Source of the DNA: a virus
Virus record (IMG/VR): IMGVR_UViG_3300025151_000062
Span: 1-48,186 of that record
DNA length: 48,186 nt
Direction: 5' to 3' (one strand)
Each line of letters starts with the position of its first letter. Position 1 is the first letter of the stretch. Below are positions 36,198 through 44,267 of the stretch, one piece after another. Below the pieces are notes generated by a model. It did no database searches and was not told where the DNA came from. It was given only the letters and a program-made list of their open reading frames with translations. The position numbers and the translations under genes were made by a program.

Positions 36198-37750
36198 TGG
36201 CATTTACAATTAACAAAACAGACGGAACAGTATTAACAACCATTTCAGATGGTACAGTTGATAACACCACAGAATTAGCACTCATTGGTAAAAACTATGC
36301 AGGCTATGGCGAACTGCTGAATGAAAACCAAGTAAAACTTTTAGAAAATTTTGCTGATACAGAAGCTAATGCACCAACTAAAGCTATTGCTGGGCAACTA
36401 TTTTACAATACCACAGCATCACAACTACAAGTTTATGATGGCAGTGCATTTAAAACTGTATCAGGCTCTATTGTAAATCCAACACAGCCAGCTTCAGCTG
36501 TGCAAGGTGATATTTGGTTTGATTCTACAAACAACCAATTGTATGCTTACAATGGAACAACATGGGTATTGATTGGTCCAGCGGCGGCATCAGGCGAAGG
36601 ACAATCAGGTGCCATAGTAACCACCCTTACTGACACTGGTGGCACACTTAGACCTGTGGTGCAATTTACAACATCAGATGTTGTGGTAGCAATAGCATCA
36701 AACGAAACTTTTACTCCGGCATCAACAGTAACAGGATTCAGTCAAATCAAAAAAGGTGTTACTTTATCTACAAATATTTCAGACAACAAGTTCCAAGGCA
36801 CAGCAACTGATTCAGATTCACTTGGTGGCATTGCGGCCGCTAACTATTTGCGTTCCAATGCGGACGATACATCAGTTGGTACATTAACAATACAGAATGA
36901 TACATCATTGGTATTAGGTGCAGATGGTGACTTTACAATTACACAATCTGGAAACAACACCACACTCAAAAATGTAACTGAGGATGGTGATATTTTATTC
37001 AATGTTAATGATGGTGGTTCAGATCTCACAGCACTTACAATTACAGGTTCAAATCGTCAAGTTACAGTGGCAACCGATCTAACTGTTACTGGAGATTTAG
37101 TGGTATTAGGTACCACTCAAACAATCACAGCTACCCAAACAACTATTGCTGATCCATTTATTGTGCTGAACCAAGGTGCTTCATCGCCTGATAATGATAT
37201 TGGTTTGATGTTTGACAGAGGTGGTGCAAATGTGGCAATTATTTGGGACGAATCAGCTGATGAATTTGCAATGATTAACACTAGTGACAGTGGTGGTACT
37301 TATGGTGACATAGGCATTGATTCTTATGCAACCTTGCGTGTTACAGCAACAACGGCACAGTATGCGGACTTGGCAGAGAGATATGAAGCAGACGAGCCAA
37401 TGGAATATGGCGATGTGGTTAAAATAGGTGGCGATAAAGAAATTACCAAAACAACTGAGAATCAGGATCCAGATGTGTTTGGTGTAGTTTCTCAAAATCC
37501 AGCTTACAAAATGAATGCTGGAGCGGGCAGTGACGAAACTCATCCTTATGTGGCATTGACTGGGCGTGCTCCAATTAAATTAGTAGGGCCAGTGAAAAAA
37601 GGACAATATGTTGTTGCATCAAGTGAGCCTGGTGTTGCAATAGCCATTGACAGCAGACCTGAAAACGTGTATAGTGTAATAGGCCGTTCATTGCAAGATA
37701 ACAATGATGAAGGAATTAAATACGTAGAAATAACAGTAGGAAAGTTTTAG
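36197..37750 (+). CDS. Tail fibre paralogue 3 with YADLAERY C-terminal domain
   Basis: A 517-residue protein, paralogous to fibres 1 and 2 through the N-terminal half (MAFTINKTDG, GQLFYNTTASQLQVYDGS, DSLGGIAAANYLRSNADDTSVGTLTI). The C-terminal 130 residues begin TAQYADLAERYEADEPMEYGDVV and continue ALTGRAPIKLVGPVKKGQYVV. This domain is homologous to the end of the minus-strand fibre (28809-31322). It may be a trimerising tip or assembly domain; no protease residues were identified. The start overlaps the previous stop (TAATG). Confidence 0.8.
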   Translation: MAFTINKTDGTVLTTISDGTVDNTTELALIGKNYAGYGELLNENQVKLLENFADTEANAPTKAIAGQLFYNTTASQLQVYDGSAFKTVSGSIVNPTQPASAVQGDIWFDSTNNQLYAYNGTTWVLIGPAAASGEGQSGAIVTTLTDTGGTLRPVVQFTTSDVVVAIASNETFTPASTVTGFSQIKKGVTLSTNISDNKFQGTATDSDSLGGIAAANYLRSNADDTSVGTLTIQNDTSLVLGADGDFTITQSGNNTTLKNVTEDGDILFNVNDGGSDLTALTITGSNRQVTVATDLTVTGDLVVLGTTQTITATQTTIADPFIVLNQGASSPDNDIGLMFDRGGANVAIIWDESADEFAMINTSDSGGTYGDIGIDSYATLRVTATTAQYADLAERYEADEPMEYGDVVKIGGDKEITKTTENQDPDVFGVVSQNPAYKMNAGAGSDETHPYVALTGRAPIKLVGPVKKGQYVVASSEPGVAIAIDSRPENVYSVIGRSLQDNNDEGIKYVEITVGKF

Positions 37751-38707
37751 ATGGCATATCAAACTGGAGATAATATTTTAGATGATCACTATAATGCATT
37801 TGCAAATAGTAACACAAACAACATCAACAAAATATGGGGCCAAGGTACAGGCAACTATGGATATGGACAATCCAACACTATTGACACTGTGGATGTAGGA
37901 GACACAGTACAAGCATCGCAATGGAATACTCTTTTGTCAAGAATGAGAAGTATTGCTGATCATCAAGAGACTGGCATCACTACAGCAGATTCGGGACAAT
38001 TAGCCACAGGTGATATTATTGCGGCTATATCAACAATTGATGCTGATATCACAACACTGGGTAATGCAAGAACAACTGCGGCAAGTGGTAACCTTAGTGT
38101 ATCAAGTGACGTCACTGGCACAAGAACTTTCACAGGTTCATGGACGTCGTCAACTGTGCAAGAATGGAAAATTACATTTGCTGGTGGTGACGAAGCAAGA
38201 TATTTTTTTAACGCAGGTGGCTACGTTCAGTGGGCAGGCACACTAGCAAGTTTTACAGATAGAGAAAAAACTAAAGACTGGGAAAACCTGTTAGAAACAC
38301 GATTTGGTACGTTTAAAATGTTTGCAGATACATCATCAGAAAGTGGAAACGCCACTCCTGCTACAAATAATACGTCAACTGGATACTATGACTTAGGCAC
38401 TGGTTATTCAACAATTTTTAAAATGTTTGGTGGACAATTAACATACGATTATTATGATGATAACTTTGTTCAAATTGAAGCCAAAGCAAATGGCGAACAT
38501 GGTGATGCTCGTGGCAACGTGGGCGAACAGGTTACTTTAAAAGTTACACTGAGTGATGTAGCGGCAGACGATGGTGCAAGTAACACAGACCAAGTAGATG
38601 GAAACTTAAAATTTGCCTGGGCATATGCTAAACCAAACACAAATTTCTTGAACAATGATGCAGTTGGTTCGATCACAACTGCTGAAGTTTCACAATCACA
38701 ATCTTAG
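37751..38707 (+). CDS. Virion structural or fibre protein
   Basis: A 318-residue protein starting immediately after the fibre 3 stop, with AGGA nine bases upstream. The N-terminal part contains INKIWGQGTGNYGYGQ, DVGDTVQASQWNTLLSRM and SIADHQ, a pattern I know from structural proteins of marine phages. The rest is beta-rich and aromatic, with no enzyme motif. It is the last gene of the structural block; only 36 bases separate it from the next operon and no terminator is visible there. Confidence 0.7.
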   Translation: MAYQTGDNILDDHYNAFANSNTNNINKIWGQGTGNYGYGQSNTIDTVDVGDTVQASQWNTLLSRMRSIADHQETGITTADSGQLATGDIIAAISTIDADITTLGNARTTAASGNLSVSSDVTGTRTFTGSWTSSTVQEWKITFAGGDEARYFFNAGGYVQWAGTLASFTDREKTKDWENLLETRFGTFKMFADTSSESGNATPATNNTSTGYYDLGTGYSTIFKMFGGQLTYDYYDDNFVQIEAKANGEHGDARGNVGEQVTLKVTLSDVAADDGASNTDQVDGNLKFAWAYAKPNTNFLNNDAVGSITTAEVSQSQS

Positions 38708-38736
38708 TAGACAAGTTGGTTTAAGTATGCTATAAT
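38708..38736 (+). promoter_or_regulatory. Sigma70-type promoter of the glycosyltransferase/radical SAM operon
   Basis: TAGACA (38708-38713; 5 of 6 to consensus), a 17-nt spacer and a perfect TATAAT (38731-38736). The predicted +1 is one base before ATG 38744. The host-type form differs from the late motifs of the structural genes and suggests early or middle expression. A perfect inverted repeat overlaps it. Confidence 0.65.
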
Positions 38737-38744
38737 CTAGCATA
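38726..38744. promoter_or_regulatory. Operator-like perfect inverted repeat
   Basis: TATGCTA (38726-38732) and TAGCATA (38738-38744) are exact reverse complements with a 5-base centre. The repeat covers the -10 box, the expected +1 and the A of the start codon. It could be a repressor site or, in a longer RNA, a hairpin hiding the start. Confidence 0.5.
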
Positions 38745-39019
38745 TGAACAAACGTATTTTTATAGCCAAAAGAGATATAAATTTATTAAAACAACGTCTA
38801 GCAACTGCTGGACATTTTGTCTATGAAGGTGGTTTGTTTTCAGCTGACAAAAATTTTGTAGCATATATCAATGCATTGACAGAGTCAAGCTGTGTTGAAG
38901 ATCTCAATGGAGCTCCTGTGTGGGTAGAAAAAATTGAAGAATTCAAATCTTTAGTTAAAGCAAAACATCAAGAAGTAATGAATGAATTACACCATGAATA
39001 CAAAAAACTTACAACATGA
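38744..39019 (+). CDS. Small protein of unknown function heading the modification operon
   Basis: A 91-residue protein that I do not recognise. The middle FVYEGGLFSADKNFVAYINAL looks like a small alpha/beta domain, and the C-terminal half (VEKIEEFKSLVKAKHQEVMNELHHEYKKL) is a long charged helix, possibly coiled coil. There is one Cys. It lies directly behind the sigma70-type promoter with a leaderless start and overlaps the next gene. It is not an obvious RiPP precursor: it has no leader/core division and no Cys-, Ser- or Thr-rich tail. Confidence 0.6.
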   Translation: MNKRIFIAKRDINLLKQRLATAGHFVYEGGLFSADKNFVAYINALTESSCVEDLNGAPVWVEKIEEFKSLVKAKHQEVMNELHHEYKKLTT

Positions 39020-39779
39020 CCGTGGATTTTTAATTTACAATTTTAATACTGACAGTGTAAATTATTCTAAAATCACTAGCATTTGTATAAAACATTTGAA
39101 ACACTACATGCCGGATATTCCAGTGGCAGTGTGCGGTGATCACGTGGAAGGATGTGACATACACATTTCAAAACAAGACGTAAAACACAATCAAAGAACT
39201 TATATTCATAAAGGAAAAAGGCAGGAAGAAACATGGCTTAATTTGACTAGAGATTTGTCTTTGGATATTACACCATTTGATTCAACAGTGCTATTAGATT
39301 CAGATTTTTTTGTGTTGTCTAATCAATTAGCCTTATTGTTTGACAGCGATTCGCCTATATTGTTGCATGACAGTGTGTACAATATCAAAGAAGACCATAT
39401 TAGTAAATCTTATTTAGGTAAAACTACTATAATGAAAAAATGGGCAACTATTGTTAAATTTGATCATAGTAAAGTAGCGGAAAATTTTTTTAATCTTTGG
39501 CAACAAACACTAAAAAATTATGAATACTATATGAAATTGTATGGATGGAAAAATGATGGCACTGTGTGGAATGACAATGCAGTGTCAGTAGTGCATAGTC
39601 AAATAACAAATTATGATAGCATGTCTAAACAATTTATCATTCCATGGCCGCAGTGCTTTGCAAACTTTCAATGTGATATAGAATCTGTTGATATGGATTG
39701 TATCAAAATCAAAGATCAAAAATCAACAATGCACATCAAACAAGACGTGCATGTGTTAAACAAACAAGAACTGCTATGA
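38982..39779 (+). CDS. GT-A-like glycosyltransferase 1
   Basis: A 265-residue protein. The segment STVLLDSDFFVLSNQL (about residues 102-117) is a GT-A style strand followed by D-S-D, the metal- and nucleotide-sugar-binding DxD motif. GKTTIMKKWATIV and GTVWNDNAVSVVHSQI are later acceptor-side parts (WNDN). It would transfer a sugar from a nucleotide sugar to an unknown acceptor. The start is ambiguous between ATG 38982 (AGAAG six bases upstream) and ATG 38994; both overlap the previous gene by more than 20 bases. Confidence 0.6.
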   Translation: MNYTMNTKNLQHDRGFLIYNFNTDSVNYSKITSICIKHLKHYMPDIPVAVCGDHVEGCDIHISKQDVKHNQRTYIHKGKRQEETWLNLTRDLSLDITPFDSTVLLDSDFFVLSNQLALLFDSDSPILLHDSVYNIKEDHISKSYLGKTTIMKKWATIVKFDHSKVAENFFNLWQQTLKNYEYYMKLYGWKNDGTVWNDNAVSVVHSQITNYDSMSKQFIIPWPQCFANFQCDIESVDMDCIKIKDQKSTMHIKQDVHVLNKQELL

Positions 39780-40681
39780 CAGATAATCCAAAATCAAAAA
39801 CCAAACTGGGAATAGGCATTTTAACATATGCTCTAAATTCACCTGATACTGATTATGAAAAATTGGCCTACTTGATGGCGCTAAGTTATATTGCAACTAA
39901 CAAACATCAGTTAAAACTGTGTGTGATAGTAAATGATAGAAAGAATTGTAGGCCAGAATTATATGATGTGTATGACTTTGTATTGGATAAACCAGATCTT
40001 ACAAAATTTAAGAAATCACAAGATGAGGCCATTCATCCTATGCATTATGAAGCTCATTTATTTCGAATTACACCTTTTGCAGAAACAATAAAAGTTGAGT
40101 GTGATATGCTTTTTACTAGCGACATATCTAATTGGATAAAACACATGAGGCAATATCCTATTTGTTTTACTAATCAAGTGTACAATTTTAACAACGAACC
40201 AGCAGATGATTCATATTACAGGAAATATATCCATCAAAATTTATTGCCTAATGTTTATAATGGATTTATGTACGTTAGATTTCTTAGAACCACTGCAATG
40301 TTTTTCAAGTGTGTTGATCAAATATTTAGAAATTGGGACTACAATATTAAAAAATTTCGTTTATGGGAAAAATGGAAACCTTCAACTGATTTTGCTATGG
40401 CTATGGCTTGTCATTACATGAATGATTTAACATTTGGTATCAATCCAACAGGCATTCCGGGGTTTATACATGCAAAACCTTATATCACACACAAATCAAA
40501 AAAGCATTGGCATGAAGAAATGAACTGGTCTATTGTAAATCCAAGCACTGTAATCGTAAATGGCGTTAAAGCATCTTGGCCAATACACTATTATGACAAA
40601 AACTTTGCAACAGATGAAATTCTAAAAAAATATGAAGTATTTTTACAAAACAAAAATTTTAACAAACACTTCCTTTTTTAA
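39776..40681 (+). CDS. GT-A-like glycosyltransferase 2
   Basis: A 301-residue protein starting at the ATG that overlaps the previous stop (ATGA); a longer in-frame start at 39698 is inside the upstream gene and rejected. LGIGILTYALNSPDTDYEKLAYLMALSY and LKLCVIVNDRK are the first strands. HLFRITPFAETIKVECDMLFTSDI carries C-D-M-L-F with a following Asp, a variant DxD site like that of GT8-like enzymes. The C-terminus has IHYYDKNFATDEIL. Its differences from glycosyltransferase 1 suggest another linkage or sugar. The acceptor is unknown. Confidence 0.6.
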   Translation: MTDNPKSKTKLGIGILTYALNSPDTDYEKLAYLMALSYIATNKHQLKLCVIVNDRKNCRPELYDVYDFVLDKPDLTKFKKSQDEAIHPMHYEAHLFRITPFAETIKVECDMLFTSDISNWIKHMRQYPICFTNQVYNFNNEPADDSYYRKYIHQNLLPNVYNGFMYVRFLRTTAMFFKCVDQIFRNWDYNIKKFRLWEKWKPSTDFAMAMACHYMNDLTFGINPTGIPGFIHAKPYITHKSKKHWHEEMNWSIVNPSTVIVNGVKASWPIHYYDKNFATDEILKKYEVFLQNKNFNKHFLF

Positions 40682-40684
40682 CCT

Positions 40685-41026
40685 ATGGACTTAGTTTTTA
40701 AAATTTACTATGATGAAGGAGGCATTATTAAAAGCCTTACAACAGAATCACTACCTGGTAAACACGTTGTAGTATCCAAAAAGGATTTTGCTATAATATC
40801 AGACAATCCGTCAAAATACTTTGTACAAGATGGCAAGATAGAGGAAATTAAAAAGATCAAATATCCAGCTCCTACAATAAAATTTAGTGACACATTTAAG
40901 TTAGGAAAAGATGGTAAGTGTTATGTAGTACACAAAAATAACTTGTTTTATTGCGTAGACAGTGTTACAATTAAACCAAGCTGGTTTGACCCAGATAAAC
41001 ATAGTTGGGCGGTGTATGATAGTTGA
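40685..41026 (+). CDS. Small protein of unknown function
   Basis: A 113-residue beta-rich protein that I do not recognise with confidence. It begins MDLVFKIYYDEGGIIKSLT and contains VVVSKKDFAIISDNPSKYFVQDGKIEEIKK, a pattern seen in short proteins of marine T4-like phages, and ends in a Cys-containing beta region. No catalytic motif is apparent. It lies three bases after glycosyltransferase 2 and overlaps glycosyltransferase 3 by eleven bases, so it is part of the operon. Confidence 0.6.
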   Translation: MDLVFKIYYDEGGIIKSLTTESLPGKHVVVSKKDFAIISDNPSKYFVQDGKIEEIKKIKYPAPTIKFSDTFKLGKDGKCYVVHKNNLFYCVDSVTIKPSWFDPDKHSWAVYDS

Positions 41027-41876
41027 TATTGCTGAGTTAGACGTAATTTTTTTAAGTTACAAAGAACCAAACAAAGAACACAATTGGTTAGATCTAAAGT
41101 CTAAATGCCCATGGGCAAAAAGAGTAGATGGGGTTGAAGGTTCAGATGCGGCACACAAAGCGGCCGGCGAAGCATCTAGCACAGAACGATTTATTTTAGT
41201 GGATGGTGATAACATTGTTGATCCATCATTATTTGATCAACAAATTGATCTCACTAACCATAAACCTAACATAGCCATTAGATGGAGAGGATACAACAAC
41301 ATTAATGGACTAAAATATGGCAATGGTGGTGTGTCTTGTTGGACAAAAACATTTGTTCGCAACATGAAAACACACGAAAACACAGATGGGTCAGATCAAT
41401 CTTTGGTTGAATTTTGTTATGAAGATGGATATTTGCCATTCCAAGATGTATATTCAACCACAGTAATCAATCATACAGAGCAACAGGCATGGCAGGCAGG
41501 ATTTAGAGAAGGTGTAAAAATGTCTTTAGATAGAGGAACAAAAAAATCGCCATCTGAATTTTTATCATCAATACACAAACAAAACTTGCATTGTCTTTTA
41601 ACTTGGATGGGCATAGGTGCTGATGTAAAAAATGGTCTATGGGCAATGTATGGAGCATGTGAAGGCTGTTATAAAACCATGGTTGAAGAATGGGACTATG
41701 TTAATGTGCGTGATTTTGGATATTTGAGTCAATATTGGCAAGACAAAGATACAGACAGCATTGACCTTACAAGCAAAATAGATGAATATCATCAAGAACT
41801 TAACTACACATTAGGTATATCAGCGGCAAGATTAGAAGACACTCAGTCTAAGTTCTTTAAATATCTTAATAAATGA
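41016..41876 (+). CDS. GT-A-like glycosyltransferase 3
   Basis: A 286-residue protein, start at ATG 41016 (an upstream start at 40962 would lie deep in the previous gene). The N-terminus LDVIFLSYKEPNKEHNWLDL, then CPWAKRVDGVEGSDAAHKAAGEA and RFILVDGDNIVDPSLF, is a fold known to me from marine phages, with D-G-D-N as the DxD site of GT-A enzymes. GNGGVSCWTKTFVRNM is the acceptor-side loop. The C-terminal third is helical. It ends in an ATGA overlap with the first radical SAM gene, the tightest link between the glycosyltransferase and radical SAM parts. Confidence 0.65.
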   Translation: MIVDIAELDVIFLSYKEPNKEHNWLDLKSKCPWAKRVDGVEGSDAAHKAAGEASSTERFILVDGDNIVDPSLFDQQIDLTNHKPNIAIRWRGYNNINGLKYGNGGVSCWTKTFVRNMKTHENTDGSDQSLVEFCYEDGYLPFQDVYSTTVINHTEQQAWQAGFREGVKMSLDRGTKKSPSEFLSSIHKQNLHCLLTWMGIGADVKNGLWAMYGACEGCYKTMVEEWDYVNVRDFGYLSQYWQDKDTDSIDLTSKIDEYHQELNYTLGISAARLEDTQSKFFKYLNK

Positions 41877-43234
41877 CCAGCGAGTATCAATCAGCGGCCA
41901 ATAAAGCAAGGCTGAAATTAGACCAAGCTTCTCCAACTTTATGTTTAGCAAAGTGGATGCAAACCTCTTTGCATCTTACTACAGGGCTTACAAATTCTTG
42001 CTACCATCCACCTTTACACAAAATTGATAAGGAGCAAATAAAGGTTAGTCCAGCAAAGTTGCACAACACAGACGAAAAAAAACAACAACGAAAATTAATG
42101 ATAGATGGCAAACGCCCAGACGGGTGTTCATACTGTTGGAAAATAGAAGACAATAATAAAATGAGTGATAGACATTATCGTTCAGGTGAGCCATGGGCCA
42201 TGGATCATTACACAAACATTTTAGAAAATCCACAAGCAGACATAGTTCCTACTTACGTTGAAGTTGATTTCAGCAATGCATGTAATTTTAAATGTTCATA
42301 TTGTTCGCCACAGTTTTCAACAGCATGGGCTCAAGAAATAGAAGAACATGGTTCCTTTCCAACACAACCAGTTCATAACGACCCAACACATTTTACAGGC
42401 AAAAATAAAGTATTACCTCAAAAAGATAATCCATTTGTTGAAGCATTTTGGAAATGGTGGCCAGACTTATATCCTAAATTAAAACATTTTAGAATGACAG
42501 GTGGCGAACCAATGATGGATAAAAATACGTTTAAAGTATTTGAGTATGTAATTGATAATCCAAAAAAAGATTTACACTTAAACGTTACGTCTAATTTTTG
42601 TCCACCAGCCCCCGCATTAGGTGACAAATATTTTAACATGGTTAAAACAATGTGTGATGGTGCAATGATAGAACATTTTATGCAATTTGTATCATTAGAT
42701 GCTTGGGGCAAAAAAGCAGAGTATATTAGAAATGGTATGGACTTTGATACTGTATGGTATAATGTTAATAGATACTTGACTGATATTGCTGGGTACAATT
42801 CTATTACATTTATTATTACAATGAATAATTTAAGTGTGTCTAGTTTAAAAACATTAATGGTACACATACTTGAATTAAGAAAACGATATTCAAGTACATA
42901 TCAACGTGTTTGGTTTGACACACCAATTCTTAGACAACCAATTTGGCAACACATAGGATTATTAGATCAATCATTTAACTATTATTTTGAAGAAGCTATA
43001 GAATACATGAAAGAACATCAACATAGTTCTGATATGGCGGCATTTAGAGATTATGAAATAGCAAAATTAGAACGTACATATGAAGTTATGCAACAAGGAA
43101 TCGAAGGTCGTGATCAACAGTTGTTTAACTTTTGGAAATTTTTTAGAACACATGATGCTAGGCGCGACACTGATATGATTGAAACTTTTCCTGAGTATAG
43201 TAATTTTTTTCAGGAGTGTAGAAATGCAAAATAG
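41873..43234 (+). CDS. Radical SAM protein 1, twitch type (class A)
   Basis: A 453-residue enzyme. The radical SAM triad C137-x3-C141-x2-C144 (CNFKCSYC) holds the SAM-binding 4Fe-4S cluster, and TGGEP (G210) binds the SAM amino group. In front of the core, C24, C43, C85 and C88 (CLAKW, SCYHP, GCSYC) form a candidate auxiliary cluster domain. The same four, with identical spacing, occur in the gene at 44268. It ends in a TFPE motif (IETFPEYSNFF). The substrate is unknown. It overlaps the glycosyltransferase (ATGA), and its last codons carry the ribosome site of the next gene. Confidence 0.85.
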   Translation: MTSEYQSAANKARLKLDQASPTLCLAKWMQTSLHLTTGLTNSCYHPPLHKIDKEQIKVSPAKLHNTDEKKQQRKLMIDGKRPDGCSYCWKIEDNNKMSDRHYRSGEPWAMDHYTNILENPQADIVPTYVEVDFSNACNFKCSYCSPQFSTAWAQEIEEHGSFPTQPVHNDPTHFTGKNKVLPQKDNPFVEAFWKWWPDLYPKLKHFRMTGGEPMMDKNTFKVFEYVIDNPKKDLHLNVTSNFCPPAPALGDKYFNMVKTMCDGAMIEHFMQFVSLDAWGKKAEYIRNGMDFDTVWYNVNRYLTDIAGYNSITFIITMNNLSVSSLKTLMVHILELRKRYSSTYQRVWFDTPILRQPIWQHIGLLDQSFNYYFEEAIEYMKEHQHSSDMAAFRDYEIAKLERTYEVMQQGIEGRDQQLFNFWKFFRTHDARRDTDMIETFPEYSNFFQECRNAK

Positions 43235-44264
43235 ATTTAATTGGCCTTTATGGCATTGGCACGTTGAGGTTTCCAGCATATGCACTCTCAAATGTCCAAG
43301 GTGTCCTCGACAAGAAGTGCCAGATACTTTAATCCAAGATCAATTACGGCTAGACTTTTTTAAAAATAGTTTTACAGTGGAAGTAATACAACAAATAGAA
43401 CGTATTAGTTTTTGTGGAGATGATGGTGATCCAATATATGCAAAAGAATTTTTACAAATTATTCAATATTTGAAGTCAGTTAAACCAACAATGAACATAC
43501 TAATAATAACAAATGGTAGTTACAAAAAAGTTGAATGGTGGAAACAATTAGTAAGTTATTTGAATGAACATGATGAAATACATTTTTCTATAGATGGATG
43601 GGACCAAGAAAGTAATGAAAAGTATAGAGTCAATTGTGATTGGCCTAGTATAATCGAAGGTATAAAAGCAGTAGTTGGTCATGCACCAACAATTACATGG
43701 GCTGGAATTGTGTTTGCTTTTAATGAACACAATATCAATTACATGAAAGGCATGGCAACAGGGCTTGGCATGGACAAGTTTCAAATTACAAACAGCACTA
43801 AATTTGGTTACAATTATCAACACTACAATGACAGTGCAGGAAAAGACGTATTGGAGCCATCGGTAGATTACATATCACAGCAAGGCAGGTTTGATAGGAA
43901 AATTTTTAACTTAACACACAAACGAGTGCAACAAGACAAAGCAATTAATACAAACATTGAACATTTTAATAATGTGTCAGCAACAGATACAGGCATTGTG
44001 CCATTGTGTATGATAGGAACTAAAGGGTTATACATTAATTCACAGGGATATTTTTTACCATGTTGTTGGGTTGGTAATAGATACAATTACAAAACGTATT
44101 CACAATTTTTAATTGACGATTTAAACATTTACAAACATGGTATCGAACACGTATTAAACAGCGACTACTGGGAAGAATTTTTTGATAATTTTCATAATAT
44201 TGCAGAATGCAAAATGAAATGTTCAGCTCATTTAGTAAACAAAGAATATGCAACAAATTGGTAA
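43224..44264 (+). CDS. Radical SAM protein 2, C-terminal SPASM/twitch-like (class C)
   Basis: A 346-residue enzyme. Start chosen at ATG 43224 because AGGAG (43212-43216) lies seven bases upstream; an ATG at 43179 would lie within the previous gene. The triad is C20-x3-C24-x2-C27 (CTLKCPRC), and the loop after strand 2 is FCGDDGDPIYA, the G-D-P version of GGEP. After the barrel comes CMIGTKGLYINSQGYFLPCCWV and a C-x3-C (CKMKC) near the end, a SPASM/twitch-like auxiliary cluster at the C-terminus. This is the standard domain order and differs from the five other radical SAM proteins here. Confidence 0.85.
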   Translation: MQNRFNWPLWHWHVEVSSICTLKCPRCPRQEVPDTLIQDQLRLDFFKNSFTVEVIQQIERISFCGDDGDPIYAKEFLQIIQYLKSVKPTMNILIITNGSYKKVEWWKQLVSYLNEHDEIHFSIDGWDQESNEKYRVNCDWPSIIEGIKAVVGHAPTITWAGIVFAFNEHNINYMKGMATGLGMDKFQITNSTKFGYNYQHYNDSAGKDVLEPSVDYISQQGRFDRKIFNLTHKRVQQDKAINTNIEHFNNVSATDTGIVPLCMIGTKGLYINSQGYFLPCCWVGNRYNYKTYSQFLIDDLNIYKHGIEHVLNSDYWEEFFDNFHNIAECKMKCSAHLVNKEYATNW

Positions 44265-44267
44265 GGT

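Noticed and set aside
38744-39019. RiPP precursor peptide for the radical SAM enzymes
   Set aside because: The protein looks folded, has one Cys and no leader/core boundary or repeated core; nothing supports precursor status.
43179-43223. Longer N-terminus for radical SAM protein 2 (MKLFLSIVIFF...), resembling a signal peptide
   Set aside because: It overlaps the coding end of the previous gene, and a good AGGAG site points to ATG 43224; the apparent hydrophobic leader is a reading of the other frame.
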